The notes beneath the pieces are model-generated. The model searched no databases and was not told the origin of the DNA. It saw only the letters and a list, made by a program, of their open reading frames with translations. From the NCBI GenBank assembly GCA_035634055.1, contig DASQDR010000015.1, forward strand, positions 1-61,876: DNA of 61,876 bases. The letters run 5' to 3'. Below, piece after piece: positions 24,154-32,386 of the stretch. The DNA comes from JAICTV01 sp035634055 (GTDB lineage Bacteria; Planctomycetota; Phycisphaerae; Tepidisphaerales; Tepidisphaeraceae). Within the stretch, counting starts at the first letter, position 1, and each line of letters opens with the position of its first letter. The translations under genes and the position numbers were made by a program.

Positions 24154-24369
24154 ATTCAAGCACTCCACCAGCCCCATCCGCCCCCAGCGTATTTTCAACG
24201 CCTGCCCCGCCGGCGGTCGAAGATGGTTGCGTCCGGCGGCTTTGGCGACATCTGAACCCCCGTTGAACTGCCCCGTACCGTATGCTAGGTTCGCCGCCGC
24301 TCGGGGCAGGGAGGCTTCCGGCGTTGGCGGGGGGAACTGTCTGTTCGGGGAAGGAACTCGGTTCTACCA

Positions 24370-25851
24370 ATGCAACTGCACGCCCTGCTGCGGCACTTCG
24401 ACCCGCAGCTCACCGTTACCGGCATCCCGGCCAGCGCCGAAATCACCGGCGTGACCGATGACTCCCGCCGGGTCCAGCCCGGCTTCCTGTTCGTCGCCCG
24501 GCCGGGACAAAAGTCCGACGGCGCCCGCTTCCTGGCCGATGCCAAGGCGAAGGGGGCGGTGGCGGTGATCACGCAGACCAAGCAGCCGGGCGCCCCGCTG
24601 CCGCAGGTGGTCATCCAGGACGCGGCGCGGGCGGCGTCGGTGCTGGCGAACCTGTTCCACGGCACGCCGAGCCTGAAGATGCGTACCTTCGCCATCACCG
24701 GGACCAACGGAAAGACGACGACCGCCTACCTCGTGCGCCACCTGCTCGGCAAGGTGAGCCAGCGGTGCGGGCTGATCGGCACGGTGGAGGTGGACGACGG
24801 CCGCACCCGCCGCCCCGCCGACATGACCACGCCCGACCCGTGCGCCGTCGCCGAGACGCTGGCGACGATGCGCGACCGCGGGTGCCGGGCGGCGGTGCTC
24901 GAGGCTTCCAGCCATGCGCTGGCGCAGTCGCGGCTGGCGGGGGTCTTCTTCTCCGGCGCCGCCTTCACCAACCTGACCGGCGACCACCTCGATTACCACC
25001 AGACGATGGAGAACTACGCCTCCGCCAAGGCGCGGCTGTTCGAGACGCTGGACGCCGAGGCGGTGGCGGTGGTCAACGCCGACGACAAGTGGTCGGATCG
25101 CATGATCCAGGACTGCCCGTCGCGGATCATGCGCTTCGGCTTCAGCAAGCGCGCCGACTACCGGGCGAGCAACGTGCAGGTGACGGCGCAGGGTTCGCGC
25201 TTCCTGATGCACACGCCCGACGGCAAGGCCGAGGTGAGCATGAAGCTCATCGGCAAGCACAACATCGAGAACGCCCTGACCGCCGCCGCCCTGGTGGGCG
25301 AGAGCTGCGGGCTGACCGTGAGCCAGATGGCCGCCGGCCTGAGCGACGCCGAGGGCGCCCCCGGCCGGCTCCAATTGGTCGATGCCGGCCAGCCGTTCAG
25401 CGTGCTGGTCGATTACGCCCACAGCGACGACGCGCTGGAGAACGTGCTTTCCGCGCTCCGCCCGATCACGCAGGGGAAGCTGCGCGTGATGTTTGGCTGC
25501 GGCGGCGACCGCGACCCCTCCAAGCGCCCGCGGATGGCGAAGGTGGCGGAGAAGCTGGCGGACGTGGTCTACGTCACCAGCGACAACCCGCGCACGGAAG
25601 ATCCGAACCGAATTATCGATCAGATTCGCCAGGGCCTGAGCAAGAACGGCGCGGGGAAAGCGCAGGTCGTGGTCGAGCCGGACCGCCGGGCGGCGATCGA
25701 GCGGATCATCGCCGACGCCGAGCCGAACGACGTCGTCCTGCTGGCCGGCAAGGGTCACGAGGATTACCAGATCATCGGCACGACCAAGCACCACTTCGAC
25801 GACGTCGAAGAGGCGCGGCGGTGCCTTCAGGGACAGACCGCGGCGGCATGA
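24370..25851 (+). CDS. murE: UDP-MurNAc-L-Ala-D-Glu:meso-DAP ligase
   Basis: MurE adds the third residue of the peptidoglycan stem peptide with ATP. The 493-aa protein shows GVTDDSRRVQPGFLFVA at the N-terminus, the P-loop TGTNGKTTTAYL (about residues 110-121), DMTTPDPCA, EASSHALAQSRL, the carbamylated-Lys region GRLQLVDAGQPFSVLVDYAH, GCGGDRDPSKRPRMA and SDNPRTEDP. The DNPR motif (about 405-408) is the known meso-diaminopimelate specificity box, so the wall should be DAP-type. GAAGGAA lies about 14 nt before ATG 24370. It heads the mur cluster; mraZ, rsmH, ftsL and ftsI are not upstream. Confidence 0.95.
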   Translation: MQLHALLRHFDPQLTVTGIPASAEITGVTDDSRRVQPGFLFVARPGQKSDGARFLADAKAKGAVAVITQTKQPGAPLPQVVIQDAARAASVLANLFHGTPSLKMRTFAITGTNGKTTTAYLVRHLLGKVSQRCGLIGTVEVDDGRTRRPADMTTPDPCAVAETLATMRDRGCRAAVLEASSHALAQSRLAGVFFSGAAFTNLTGDHLDYHQTMENYASAKARLFETLDAEAVAVVNADDKWSDRMIQDCPSRIMRFGFSKRADYRASNVQVTAQGSRFLMHTPDGKAEVSMKLIGKHNIENALTAAALVGESCGLTVSQMAAGLSDAEGAPGRLQLVDAGQPFSVLVDYAHSDDALENVLSALRPITQGKLRVMFGCGGDRDPSKRPRMAKVAEKLADVVYVTSDNPRTEDPNRIIDQIRQGLSKNGAGKAQVVVEPDRRAAIERIIADAEPNDVVLLAGKGHEDYQIIGTTKHHFDDVEEARRCLQGQTAAA

Positions 25852-26009
25852 GTGCCCGCCGGCGCCGCTCTGGCGCGGCTTGGGCGTCCGCCCGAGCGTT
25901 CGAGCGGAGCGGCGGGTATAAGCAGCGGCTGACAACGCGGCTGGTCGCCGCGATCGCTCGGGCAAGATGCCCAAGCCACGGATGGGTGCCACGCACGGAG
26001 GCGCGGGCG

Positions 26010-27476
26010 TTGAAACCGCTGACCATTCAACAGGTCCGCCAGGCGGTCAACGGGCGGATGCTCACGGCGCTGCCCAAGGACGCCCCGCCGCCGATCAAGT
26101 CCGTCACCAGCGATTCGAAGCAGGTCGAGGCGTTCTCGCTGTTCGTCGCCATCCGCGGCGAGCATTTTGATGGCCACGCGTTTCTCCCCGATGCCGCCGC
26201 GCGCGGGGCGTGCGCGGCGCTGGTCAGCCGGGCGCCGGAGCAGGTGCTGCCCAACCTTCACCTGATCCAGGTGGAGGACACGCGCCGGGCGATGGGCCGG
26301 CTGGCGACGTTCGTGCGCGGCAGGATGCAGTCGACGGTGATCGCCGTCGCCGGCTCCAACGGCAAGACCACCACCAAGTACCTCATCGACGCCGTCCTCT
26401 CGCCCCACCTGCGCGGGACGATCAGCCCCAAGAGCTTCAACAACGACATTGGCGTCCCGCTGGCGATCTTCCCGGCCGACCCCCAGCAGGATTACCTGGT
26501 GCTGGAGATCGGCACCAACCACCACGGCGAGGTAAAACATTTGGCGGAGATGGCGCTGCCGGACCTGGCGGTCATCACCAACGTCGGGGCCGAGCACCTC
26601 GAGGGGCTGACGGACCTCGACGGCGTGCGCGCCGAAGAGGCGAGCATCATCACCGGCCTGAACCCGAAGGGATGCTTGATCGTCAACGGCGACGATGAGC
26701 CGCTGCTGTCGCTCGTCTCGCGCTACCCGGGCCAGCGCGTGACGTTCGGTTTGAAGGAGACGAACGACCTGTTCGCCACCGACATCCACTGCGCCCCCGA
26801 CGGCGTGCGCTTCAACCTCAACGGCAGCGCGCGGCGGCGGGTGTTCGTCCCCATGCTCGGCAAGCACAGCGCCTGCAACGCCCTGGCCGCCATTGCCGTC
26901 GCGCGGAAGATGGGCGTGGCGGAAGAGAAGATCATCCAGAGCCTGGCCGGCGCGACCGGGCCGGACATGCGGCTGCAACTGTCGAAGGTGAACGGCGTCA
27001 CGGTGCTGAACGATGCGTATAACGCCAACCCCAACTCCACCCGCGCCGCAATCGAGACGCTGATCGCCCTGCCCAAGGGGCGCGGCGGGCGGCGCGTCGC
27101 CGTGCTGGGAGACATGCTGGAGCTGGGCTCGCACAGCGAGCGGTATCACGAGGAGATCGGGCAGCTCGCCGGCTCAAGCGGCCTTGACCTTCTCATCTGC
27201 GTGGGTAAGAAGGCCGAGCGGATCGCCGCCTCCGCCAAGGCGGTCGCGCGGGCCGCGCGTGCGGCAAGGGCCGCGGGTGAAGCGGGTGCGGGCGCGCCGA
27301 GCGAGCCGCTCCAGGTCGTGACCTACCCCGACGCCGCCGCCGCCGCCAGGGCCATCCACCGGCGCGTCCGCGGCAAGGACCTGGTCCTGCTCAAGGGCTC
27401 GCGGGGAATTGGGTTGGAGGCGGTGGCGAAGGCTATCGAGGGCGAGAAGAAGCCGGCCGGAAGGGCCGCGTCTTAA
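26010..27476 (+). CDS. murF: UDP-MurNAc-tripeptide:D-Ala-D-Ala ligase
   Basis: MurF finishes the UDP-MurNAc-pentapeptide by adding D-Ala-D-Ala. The 488-aa protein has SVTSDSKQVEAFSLFVAIRG, P-loop AVAGSNGKTTTKYLI, GVPLAIF, EIGTNHHGEVKHL, TNVGAEHLEGL, LNDAYNANPNSTRAAIETL and VLGDMLELGSHSERYHEEIG. An Ala/Gly-rich insert (about residues 410-435, RAARAARAAGEAGAGAP) breaks the C-terminal domain between AASAKA and LQVVTYPD. Start is TTG 26010 with CGGAGG 7 nt upstream; the longer open frame overlaps murE in another frame and is rejected. The gap to murE is 158 bp. Confidence 0.95.
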   Translation: MKPLTIQQVRQAVNGRMLTALPKDAPPPIKSVTSDSKQVEAFSLFVAIRGEHFDGHAFLPDAAARGACAALVSRAPEQVLPNLHLIQVEDTRRAMGRLATFVRGRMQSTVIAVAGSNGKTTTKYLIDAVLSPHLRGTISPKSFNNDIGVPLAIFPADPQQDYLVLEIGTNHHGEVKHLAEMALPDLAVITNVGAEHLEGLTDLDGVRAEEASIITGLNPKGCLIVNGDDEPLLSLVSRYPGQRVTFGLKETNDLFATDIHCAPDGVRFNLNGSARRRVFVPMLGKHSACNALAAIAVARKMGVAEEKIIQSLAGATGPDMRLQLSKVNGVTVLNDAYNANPNSTRAAIETLIALPKGRGGRRVAVLGDMLELGSHSERYHEEIGQLAGSSGLDLLICVGKKAERIAASAKAVARAARAARAAGEAGAGAPSEPLQVVTYPDAAAAARAIHRRVRGKDLVLLKGSRGIGLEAVAKAIEGEKKPAGRAAS

Positions 27477-27482
27477 CGCGCC

Positions 27483-27567
27483 TTTTGAACCACGAAGTCA
27501 CGAAGGCACGAAGGATAACCCGACGCCACGAGCGACTCTTCGTGGCCTTGCGTCCTCGTGGTTGATC
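27483..27567. repeat. intergenic inverted word-repeat (ACGAAG family) between murF and mraY
   Basis: TGAACCACGAAGTCACGAAGGCACGAAGG is mirrored by CTTCGTGGCCTTGCGTCCTCGTGGTTGA, which reaches to the mraY start. Confidence 0.75.
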
Positions 27568-28710
27568 ATGTTGTTTCTGCTGGTCCGCTCCTGGCAAGAT
27601 TGGCTCGAATCGCACGGGCTGGGGTTCCTGCGCGTGTTCACGTTCGTCACGTTCCAGGCGACGGTCGCCATCGTCGTCAGCTTCCTCCTGTGCATCCTGT
27701 TCGGCCCCGGCGTGATTGAGTGGTTGCGGCGGAACAAGCTGGGGGACATGGCCAGCTTCGACCAGGCGGAGCTGGACCAGATCATGTCGAGCAAGCGCGG
27801 CACGCCGACGATGGGCGGGGTGCTGATCATCGCGTCGATCGCCTTCACCACGCTGCTGCTGGCGGACCTTCAGAACTTCTACGTGCTGATGGGACTCGTC
27901 GCCGTCGTCGGCTTCGGCGCGATCGGCGCGTTCGACGATTGGCTCAAGCTCACCGCCGGCCGGCGCGCGGGGAGCCGACAGGGGCTGGAGGGGCCGGAGA
28001 AACTGATCGGTCAGATCGGCCTGGCGGCGATCTTGTCCTACTTCACCTTCCGCCACGGCAGCGCGAATCCAGTGGCGCACGAGCTCTACCTGCCGTTCGT
28101 CAAGACGCCGGTGGTCGTGCTGGGGCTGGTGCCGTTCCTGCTGCTCGGCGTCGTCACCATCACCGGCTTCAGCAACGCGGTGAATTTGAGCGACGGTTTG
28201 GACGGCCTGGCCGGCGGGTGCATGGCGATCGTCAGCTTCGCCTTCATGCTGCTGGCGCTGCTCGGGGGCATCCCCGCGCTGGGGCGATTTCTGCTGCTGC
28301 CGACCGTCCCGACCAGCGACCAGATGGCCGTGCTGTGCGGCTCGATGCTCGGGGCCTGCCTGGGGTTCCTCTGGTTCAACTGCAACCCGGCCAAAGTGTT
28401 CATGGGAGATACCGGATCGCTCGCGCTCGGCGGGCTGATCGCCTACATCGCGATCGTCATCCGCCACGAGTTCACGCTCGTGCTGGTCGGCGGCATCTTC
28501 GTCGCTGAGGCGGTATCGGTCGTCATCCAGCGCTACTACTTCAAGTACACGCGCATCCGATACGGCGAGGGGCGCCGCGTCTTTTTGATGGCGCCGATCC
28601 ACCACCACTTCCAGCGCAAGGGATGGACCGAGACGCAGGTGGTCGTGCGATTCTGGCTGATCGGCGCGATGCTGGCGGCGATGGCCATTGCGACCGTGAA
28701 GCTGCGATAG
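27568..28710 (+). CDS. mraY: phospho-MurNAc-pentapeptide transferase
   Basis: MraY moves phospho-MurNAc-pentapeptide to undecaprenyl phosphate to form lipid I on the inner face of the membrane. The 380-aa protein has about ten hydrophobic helices and the catalytic motifs KRGTPTMGG, AFDDWLKL, NAVNLSDGLDGLAGG, NCNPAKVFMGDTGSLALGG and MAPIHHHFQRKGW, in order. ATG 27568 follows the right arm of the repeat directly with no RBS (TGATC only), so expression may depend on transcription through the hairpin. Length is typical. Confidence 0.96.
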   Translation: MLFLLVRSWQDWLESHGLGFLRVFTFVTFQATVAIVVSFLLCILFGPGVIEWLRRNKLGDMASFDQAELDQIMSSKRGTPTMGGVLIIASIAFTTLLLADLQNFYVLMGLVAVVGFGAIGAFDDWLKLTAGRRAGSRQGLEGPEKLIGQIGLAAILSYFTFRHGSANPVAHELYLPFVKTPVVVLGLVPFLLLGVVTITGFSNAVNLSDGLDGLAGGCMAIVSFAFMLLALLGGIPALGRFLLLPTVPTSDQMAVLCGSMLGACLGFLWFNCNPAKVFMGDTGSLALGGLIAYIAIVIRHEFTLVLVGGIFVAEAVSVVIQRYYFKYTRIRYGEGRRVFLMAPIHHHFQRKGWTETQVVVRFWLIGAMLAAMAIATVKLR

Positions 28711-28744
28711 CCTCACCCGCGGTGCATCGCGGATCGATTGCGAA

Positions 28745-28750
28745 TACACT
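28745..28750 (+). promoter_or_regulatory. -10 like TACACT, 9 nt before the methyltransferase
   Basis: TACACT, nine bases (CCCCCACCT), then ATG 28760, no RBS. It implies a separate promoter inside the mur cluster. Confidence 0.5.
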
Positions 28751-28759
28751 CCCCCACCT

Positions 28760-29734
28760 ATGACTCCAGCCACGAGCGGCCGCCGCGCCCCGGATCCCGT
28801 CGATGCCGCCCGGAGAAAACTTCGCGGCGGGCCCCTCGCGCGCAGCTTTTTCGGGCGCGTGCTCAACCCCAAGCAGGTGGTGCAGGCCGTGCGCCTCCAG
28901 ATGGGCCGCAAGCGGCACCGGCACACGTACGATGACGCGCAGCTCGCGCTGTACGCCCAGATCCTGCCGAGCGAGTTTTTGCACTTCGGCTACTTCGATG
29001 ATCCCGAGCGCAAGCCGGAGGACGTGAGCCTGAATGACCTCACGCGCGCCCAGCACCGCTACGCCGAGCTGCTGCTGGAACACGTGGTCGACCGCGCGCA
29101 CCCCGCGCTGGACGTGGGCTGCGGCATGGGCGGGTTGTCGCGGATGCTGCGCGATCGCGGCTTCCCCGTGGCCGCGCTCACGCCCGACCGCCTCCAAGCC
29201 GCCCATGTGCAGCGCGTCCTGCCGGACGTGCCGGTCCTGCGCACCAAGCTGGAACGGCTCGTCCCCGAGGAGCACGCGCAGAAGTACGGCACGGTCATCA
29301 CCTCCGAGTCGCTCCAGTACCTCAAGCTCGACCAGGCCCTGCCGATCATCGACAAGATCCTGCGGCCTGGCGGGAAGTGGGTGGCGTGCGACTTCTTCCA
29401 CAACCGCCCGACGAGCGACCGCTCGCTGCACGTCTGGGACGAGTTCGTCGCCGGCGCGACCGGGGCGGGGTGGAAGCTGACGTACGAGCGCGACGTGACC
29501 CCGCACATCATGCCCACGCTGCGCTTCCTGCACATGTGCGCTGTCCGGCTGGGGATGCCGCTGATGCAGTTCGCCTTCCTCCGCCTGCGGCGCAAGCAGC
29601 CGGGCCTGCACCACCTGCTCACCGGCGTGTTCGAGCAGCTTGAAGGCGTCGCCGCCAGCAACATCGAGATCATCGACCCCGCCCGGTTCGCGGCCGACAA
29701 GCGGTACGTCCTGCTGGTGCTGGAGCGAGCGTAG
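28760..29734 (+). CDS. class I SAM-dependent methyltransferase in the murD position
   Basis: The 324-aa protein has motif I ALDVGCGMGGLSRMLRDRG (about residues 115-133), a following acidic strand, TSESLQYLKLDQALPIIDKI and LRPGGKWVACDFF, a standard Rossmann methyltransferase core. The N-terminal 100 residues (RSFFGRVLNPKQVVQAVRLQ) and the C-terminal part with LHMCAVRLGMPLMQFAFLRL are extensions for substrate or membrane contact. It resembles cyclopropane-fatty-acid/sterol-type small-molecule methyltransferases. It lies exactly between mraY and ftsW, where most bacteria have murD. It has no ligase motif, so it cannot replace MurD. Target unknown. Confidence 0.75.
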   Translation: MTPATSGRRAPDPVDAARRKLRGGPLARSFFGRVLNPKQVVQAVRLQMGRKRHRHTYDDAQLALYAQILPSEFLHFGYFDDPERKPEDVSLNDLTRAQHRYAELLLEHVVDRAHPALDVGCGMGGLSRMLRDRGFPVAALTPDRLQAAHVQRVLPDVPVLRTKLERLVPEEHAQKYGTVITSESLQYLKLDQALPIIDKILRPGGKWVACDFFHNRPTSDRSLHVWDEFVAGATGAGWKLTYERDVTPHIMPTLRFLHMCAVRLGMPLMQFAFLRLRRKQPGLHHLLTGVFEQLEGVAASNIEIIDPARFAADKRYVLLVLERA

Positions 29735-29809
29735 CGGCGGCGGGTCTGCGCGCCCCCGGCCGCAGACGCCTCATGGTCGGCGCGTCCGGCGTCCGATAAG
29801 TGCCTGTAC

Positions 29810-31072
29810 ATGGACCCGTCGATCTACCGCCTGCGCCAGCGGGACATCCTCGCCCTGTGCGTGCTCGCCCTGCTCTGCCTCGGCACCATCATGGTGCAGT
29901 CGGCCTCGATGAGCGTGACCGGCGCGGTCAAGTGGCAGTGGACGCCGCTGGGCATCAAGCAGTTCGGGTTCTGCTTCGTGGCCCTGGCGACGTTCCTGCT
30001 CGTCGGGCGGACCGACTACGCACGCTTCGGGCGACCGACGCGGGTCTGGTGGAACCATCCGGCGGTCTGGCTGCTCTTGTTCACGTGCGCCCTCAACGCG
30101 CTGGTGCTCGTGCCGGGCGTCGGCATCTCCAAGAACGGCGCGCAGCGCTGGCTGCCGCTGGGGTTCACGCAGCTTCAGCCGTCGGAGCTGGCCAAGTGGT
30201 CGGCCGTGCTGTTCCTCGCCTGGTGGCTGACCACGCGCCCGTTGAACACCGATCGCTTTTTCGCCGGTTTCTTGCCGACGCTCGCGCCGATCGGCGTGAT
30301 CTGCCTGCTGATCGTCATCCAGGACTTCGGCACGGCCGCCCTGATCGCCATTGCCTCGCTGACGATGCTGCTGGCCGGGCGGATCAAGCTGTGGCACCTG
30401 CTGGCGGTCGTCCCGCCGGTGCTGGGGGCGGCGGCGTGGTTCGTCATGCACAAGACGTATCGCTGGAAGCGGATGATCGCCTTCACCGACCCCTGGGCCA
30501 ACCCGCAGCGCGAGGGGTACCACATGATCCAGAGCCTGCTGAGCTTCTCGACCGGCGGCGTCACCGGCAAAGGCCTGGGCAACGGCATCCAGAAGCTGGG
30601 CTACCTGCCGGAGGACACGACCGACTTCATCTTCGCCGTGATCTGCGAGGAAATTGGGTTGTTCGGAGCGCTGTTGACCGTCGCCCTCTACCTCGGGATC
30701 CTCTACGTCGCCTGGCAGGCGGTGAAGCGGAAATCTGACGACTTCGGGCGGATGCTGGCCTTCGGCATCGGCGCGATGGTGGGGTTGCAGGCGGCGATCA
30801 ACATCGCCGTCGCCACCGTGAGCGTGCCCACCAAGGGCCTGTCGCTCCCGCTGATCAGCGCCGGCGGCAGCGGTCTGATTATCACCTGCGCCGCGCTGGG
30901 GTTGCTGTTGAGCGTGACGAAGTTCGATCACTCGCAGGAGGAGATGTCGCGCCCGCTGGAGCGCGCGACGGATCGGGAGCTTGGCGACGAAGCCGACGCC
31001 GCCCCCGCCGCGACCCCGTTCGACCTGATCCAGCCCGAGCCGGCCACCGTTGTTGATCCCACGCTTGCCTGA
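29810..31072 (+). CDS. ftsW: SEDS-family lipid II polymerase FtsW/RodA
   Basis: SEDS proteins polymerise glycan from lipid II together with a class B PBP. The 420-aa protein has about ten helices and the landmarks GAQRWLPLGFTQLQPSELAK, FSTGGVTGKGLGNGIQKLGY, LPEDTTDFIFAVICEEIG and PTKGLSLPLISAGGSGLI. The C-terminal 40 residues are polar and acidic. GATAAG lies 9 nt before ATG 29810. The stop overlaps murG by 23 bp, so the two are coupled. By position it is FtsW rather than RodA, though no FtsZ-dependent divisome genes are in the window. Confidence 0.92.
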   Translation: MDPSIYRLRQRDILALCVLALLCLGTIMVQSASMSVTGAVKWQWTPLGIKQFGFCFVALATFLLVGRTDYARFGRPTRVWWNHPAVWLLLFTCALNALVLVPGVGISKNGAQRWLPLGFTQLQPSELAKWSAVLFLAWWLTTRPLNTDRFFAGFLPTLAPIGVICLLIVIQDFGTAALIAIASLTMLLAGRIKLWHLLAVVPPVLGAAAWFVMHKTYRWKRMIAFTDPWANPQREGYHMIQSLLSFSTGGVTGKGLGNGIQKLGYLPEDTTDFIFAVICEEIGLFGALLTVALYLGILYVAWQAVKRKSDDFGRMLAFGIGAMVGLQAAINIAVATVSVPTKGLSLPLISAGGSGLIITCAALGLLLSVTKFDHSQEEMSRPLERATDRELGDEADAAPAATPFDLIQPEPATVVDPTLA

Positions 31073-32198
31073 ACCGACGACCATCTTCCTCGCCGGCGGC
31101 GGAACCGGCGGGCACCTGTATCCCGGCATCGCCGTCGCCGAAGCCCTGCGCCGCAGCCTGCCGGACTGCCGCCCGATCTTTCTCTGCACGCAGAAGGAGA
31201 TCGACCGCGTGATCCTCGAAGCCGCCGGCTTCGAGTTCGTCCCCCAGCCGGTCGTCCCGCTGGCACGCAACATCGGCGGGCTGCTGAAATTCTGGTCGAG
31301 CTGGCGGGAAACCAAGGACCTGGTCCGCCAGAAGCTGCGCGAGCACAAGCCGGCAGCGGTGATCGGCCTGGGCGGTTACGCCGCGGGCGTCGCGGTGAAG
31401 GTGGCGGCGCTGCGTAACACCCCGACGGCGATCCTCAACCCCGACGTCATCCCTGGACGCGCCAACCAGTACCTGATGCGTTACACGCGTCACGTCTGCT
31501 GCCAGTTCCCACAGTCGGCCGAGCACGTGTCGAAGGAGCACCGGGCGAAGATCGCCGTGACCGGATGCCCGATCCGCGGCGACATCGTCAACCTCCCGCC
31601 GCGCACCGAGGCGGCGGCGCGGCTCGGGCTGGAGCCGCGCCTCAGCACACTCGTCATCACCGGCGCGTCACTCGGGGCGCAAACGATTAACGAGGCGGTG
31701 CTGGAGATGCTCCGCGACCTCAAGCTCCAGGGGTGGCAGGTCCTGCACCTGGCCGGCCGCGACCACGCGCTGAGCGTGCGCGGCGGGTACCGTGAGCTGA
31801 ACCTGGAAGGCCTCGCCCGCGTGATCGACTTCACGCCCGCGATGGCGGACGTCTGGGCGGTCTCCGACCTGTGCATCTCGCGCTCCGGCGCGAGCAGTTG
31901 CGCGGAGTTAACCGCGTGCGGCGTGGGGTCGATCCTGCTCCCCTATCCGTACCACAAGGACATGCACCAGCGCGCCAACGCCAAGGTGCTGGCCGACGCA
32001 GGCGCGGCGGTGCTGGTGGACGACGAGAAGGACCGTCGCAAGAACGCCGCCAAGCTGCGCGGCGTACTGGAGTCACTGCTGTACGACGCCACCCGACGCC
32101 AGCAGATGGCCGCCGCCGCCCGCGCGCTCGGCCACCCCAACGCCGCTCAAGCCGTCGCCGCCATTGTGATGGAGATGACCGCCGCCGCGGGACGATGA
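31050..32198 (+). CDS. murG: UDP-GlcNAc:lipid I N-acetylglucosaminyltransferase
   Basis: MurG converts lipid I to lipid II on the cytoplasmic membrane face. The 382-aa GT-B protein has AGGGTGGHLYPGIAVAEAL (first Gly loop), GLGGYAAGVAVKVAAL, LNPDVIPGRANQYLM, VTGCPIRGDI, GASLGAQTINEAVLEML and SRSGASSCAELTACG, then LLPYPYHKDMHQRANAKVL. Position 5 of the second loop has H-K-D in place of the frequent A-A-D-H. The start is TTG 31050 or a nearby TTG, inside the end of ftsW, which fits translational coupling. Confidence 0.94.
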   Translation: MLIPRLPEPTTIFLAGGGTGGHLYPGIAVAEALRRSLPDCRPIFLCTQKEIDRVILEAAGFEFVPQPVVPLARNIGGLLKFWSSWRETKDLVRQKLREHKPAAVIGLGGYAAGVAVKVAALRNTPTAILNPDVIPGRANQYLMRYTRHVCCQFPQSAEHVSKEHRAKIAVTGCPIRGDIVNLPPRTEAAARLGLEPRLSTLVITGASLGAQTINEAVLEMLRDLKLQGWQVLHLAGRDHALSVRGGYRELNLEGLARVIDFTPAMADVWAVSDLCISRSGASSCAELTACGVGSILLPYPYHKDMHQRANAKVLADAGAAVLVDDEKDRRKNAAKLRGVLESLLYDATRRQQMAAAARALGHPNAAQAVAAIVMEMTAAAGR

Positions 32199-32240
32199 GA
32201 GTTCTACGGCCCGGCCGCCGCGTGCTTAAGACTCGATCGG

Positions 32241-32325
32241 TGAAGAGACGAGTCGCCCACGAATCGCAACACGAATGAAAGCAGGTGTCCTCTCCCATTC
32301 GTGCCATTCGTGCGCAGCTCTTCTC
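32241..32325. repeat. intergenic inverted word-repeat (CACGAAT family) between murG and murC
   Basis: GAAGAGACGAGTCGCCCACGAATCGCAACACGAATG is mirrored by CATTCGTGCCATTCGTGCGCAGCTCTTC. The word copies are short but symmetric. Confidence 0.65.
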
Positions 32326-32386
32326 CCTCCGGCGCGTTGATCCGCGCGTCCCGCGTTTCGTTGATTTTGATCTATCAAGGAGTACC

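Noticed and set aside
24765..26009. Upstream extension of murF through murE
   Set aside because: It overlaps murE in another frame, and TTG 26010 has a good CGGAGG and begins at the conserved N-terminus.
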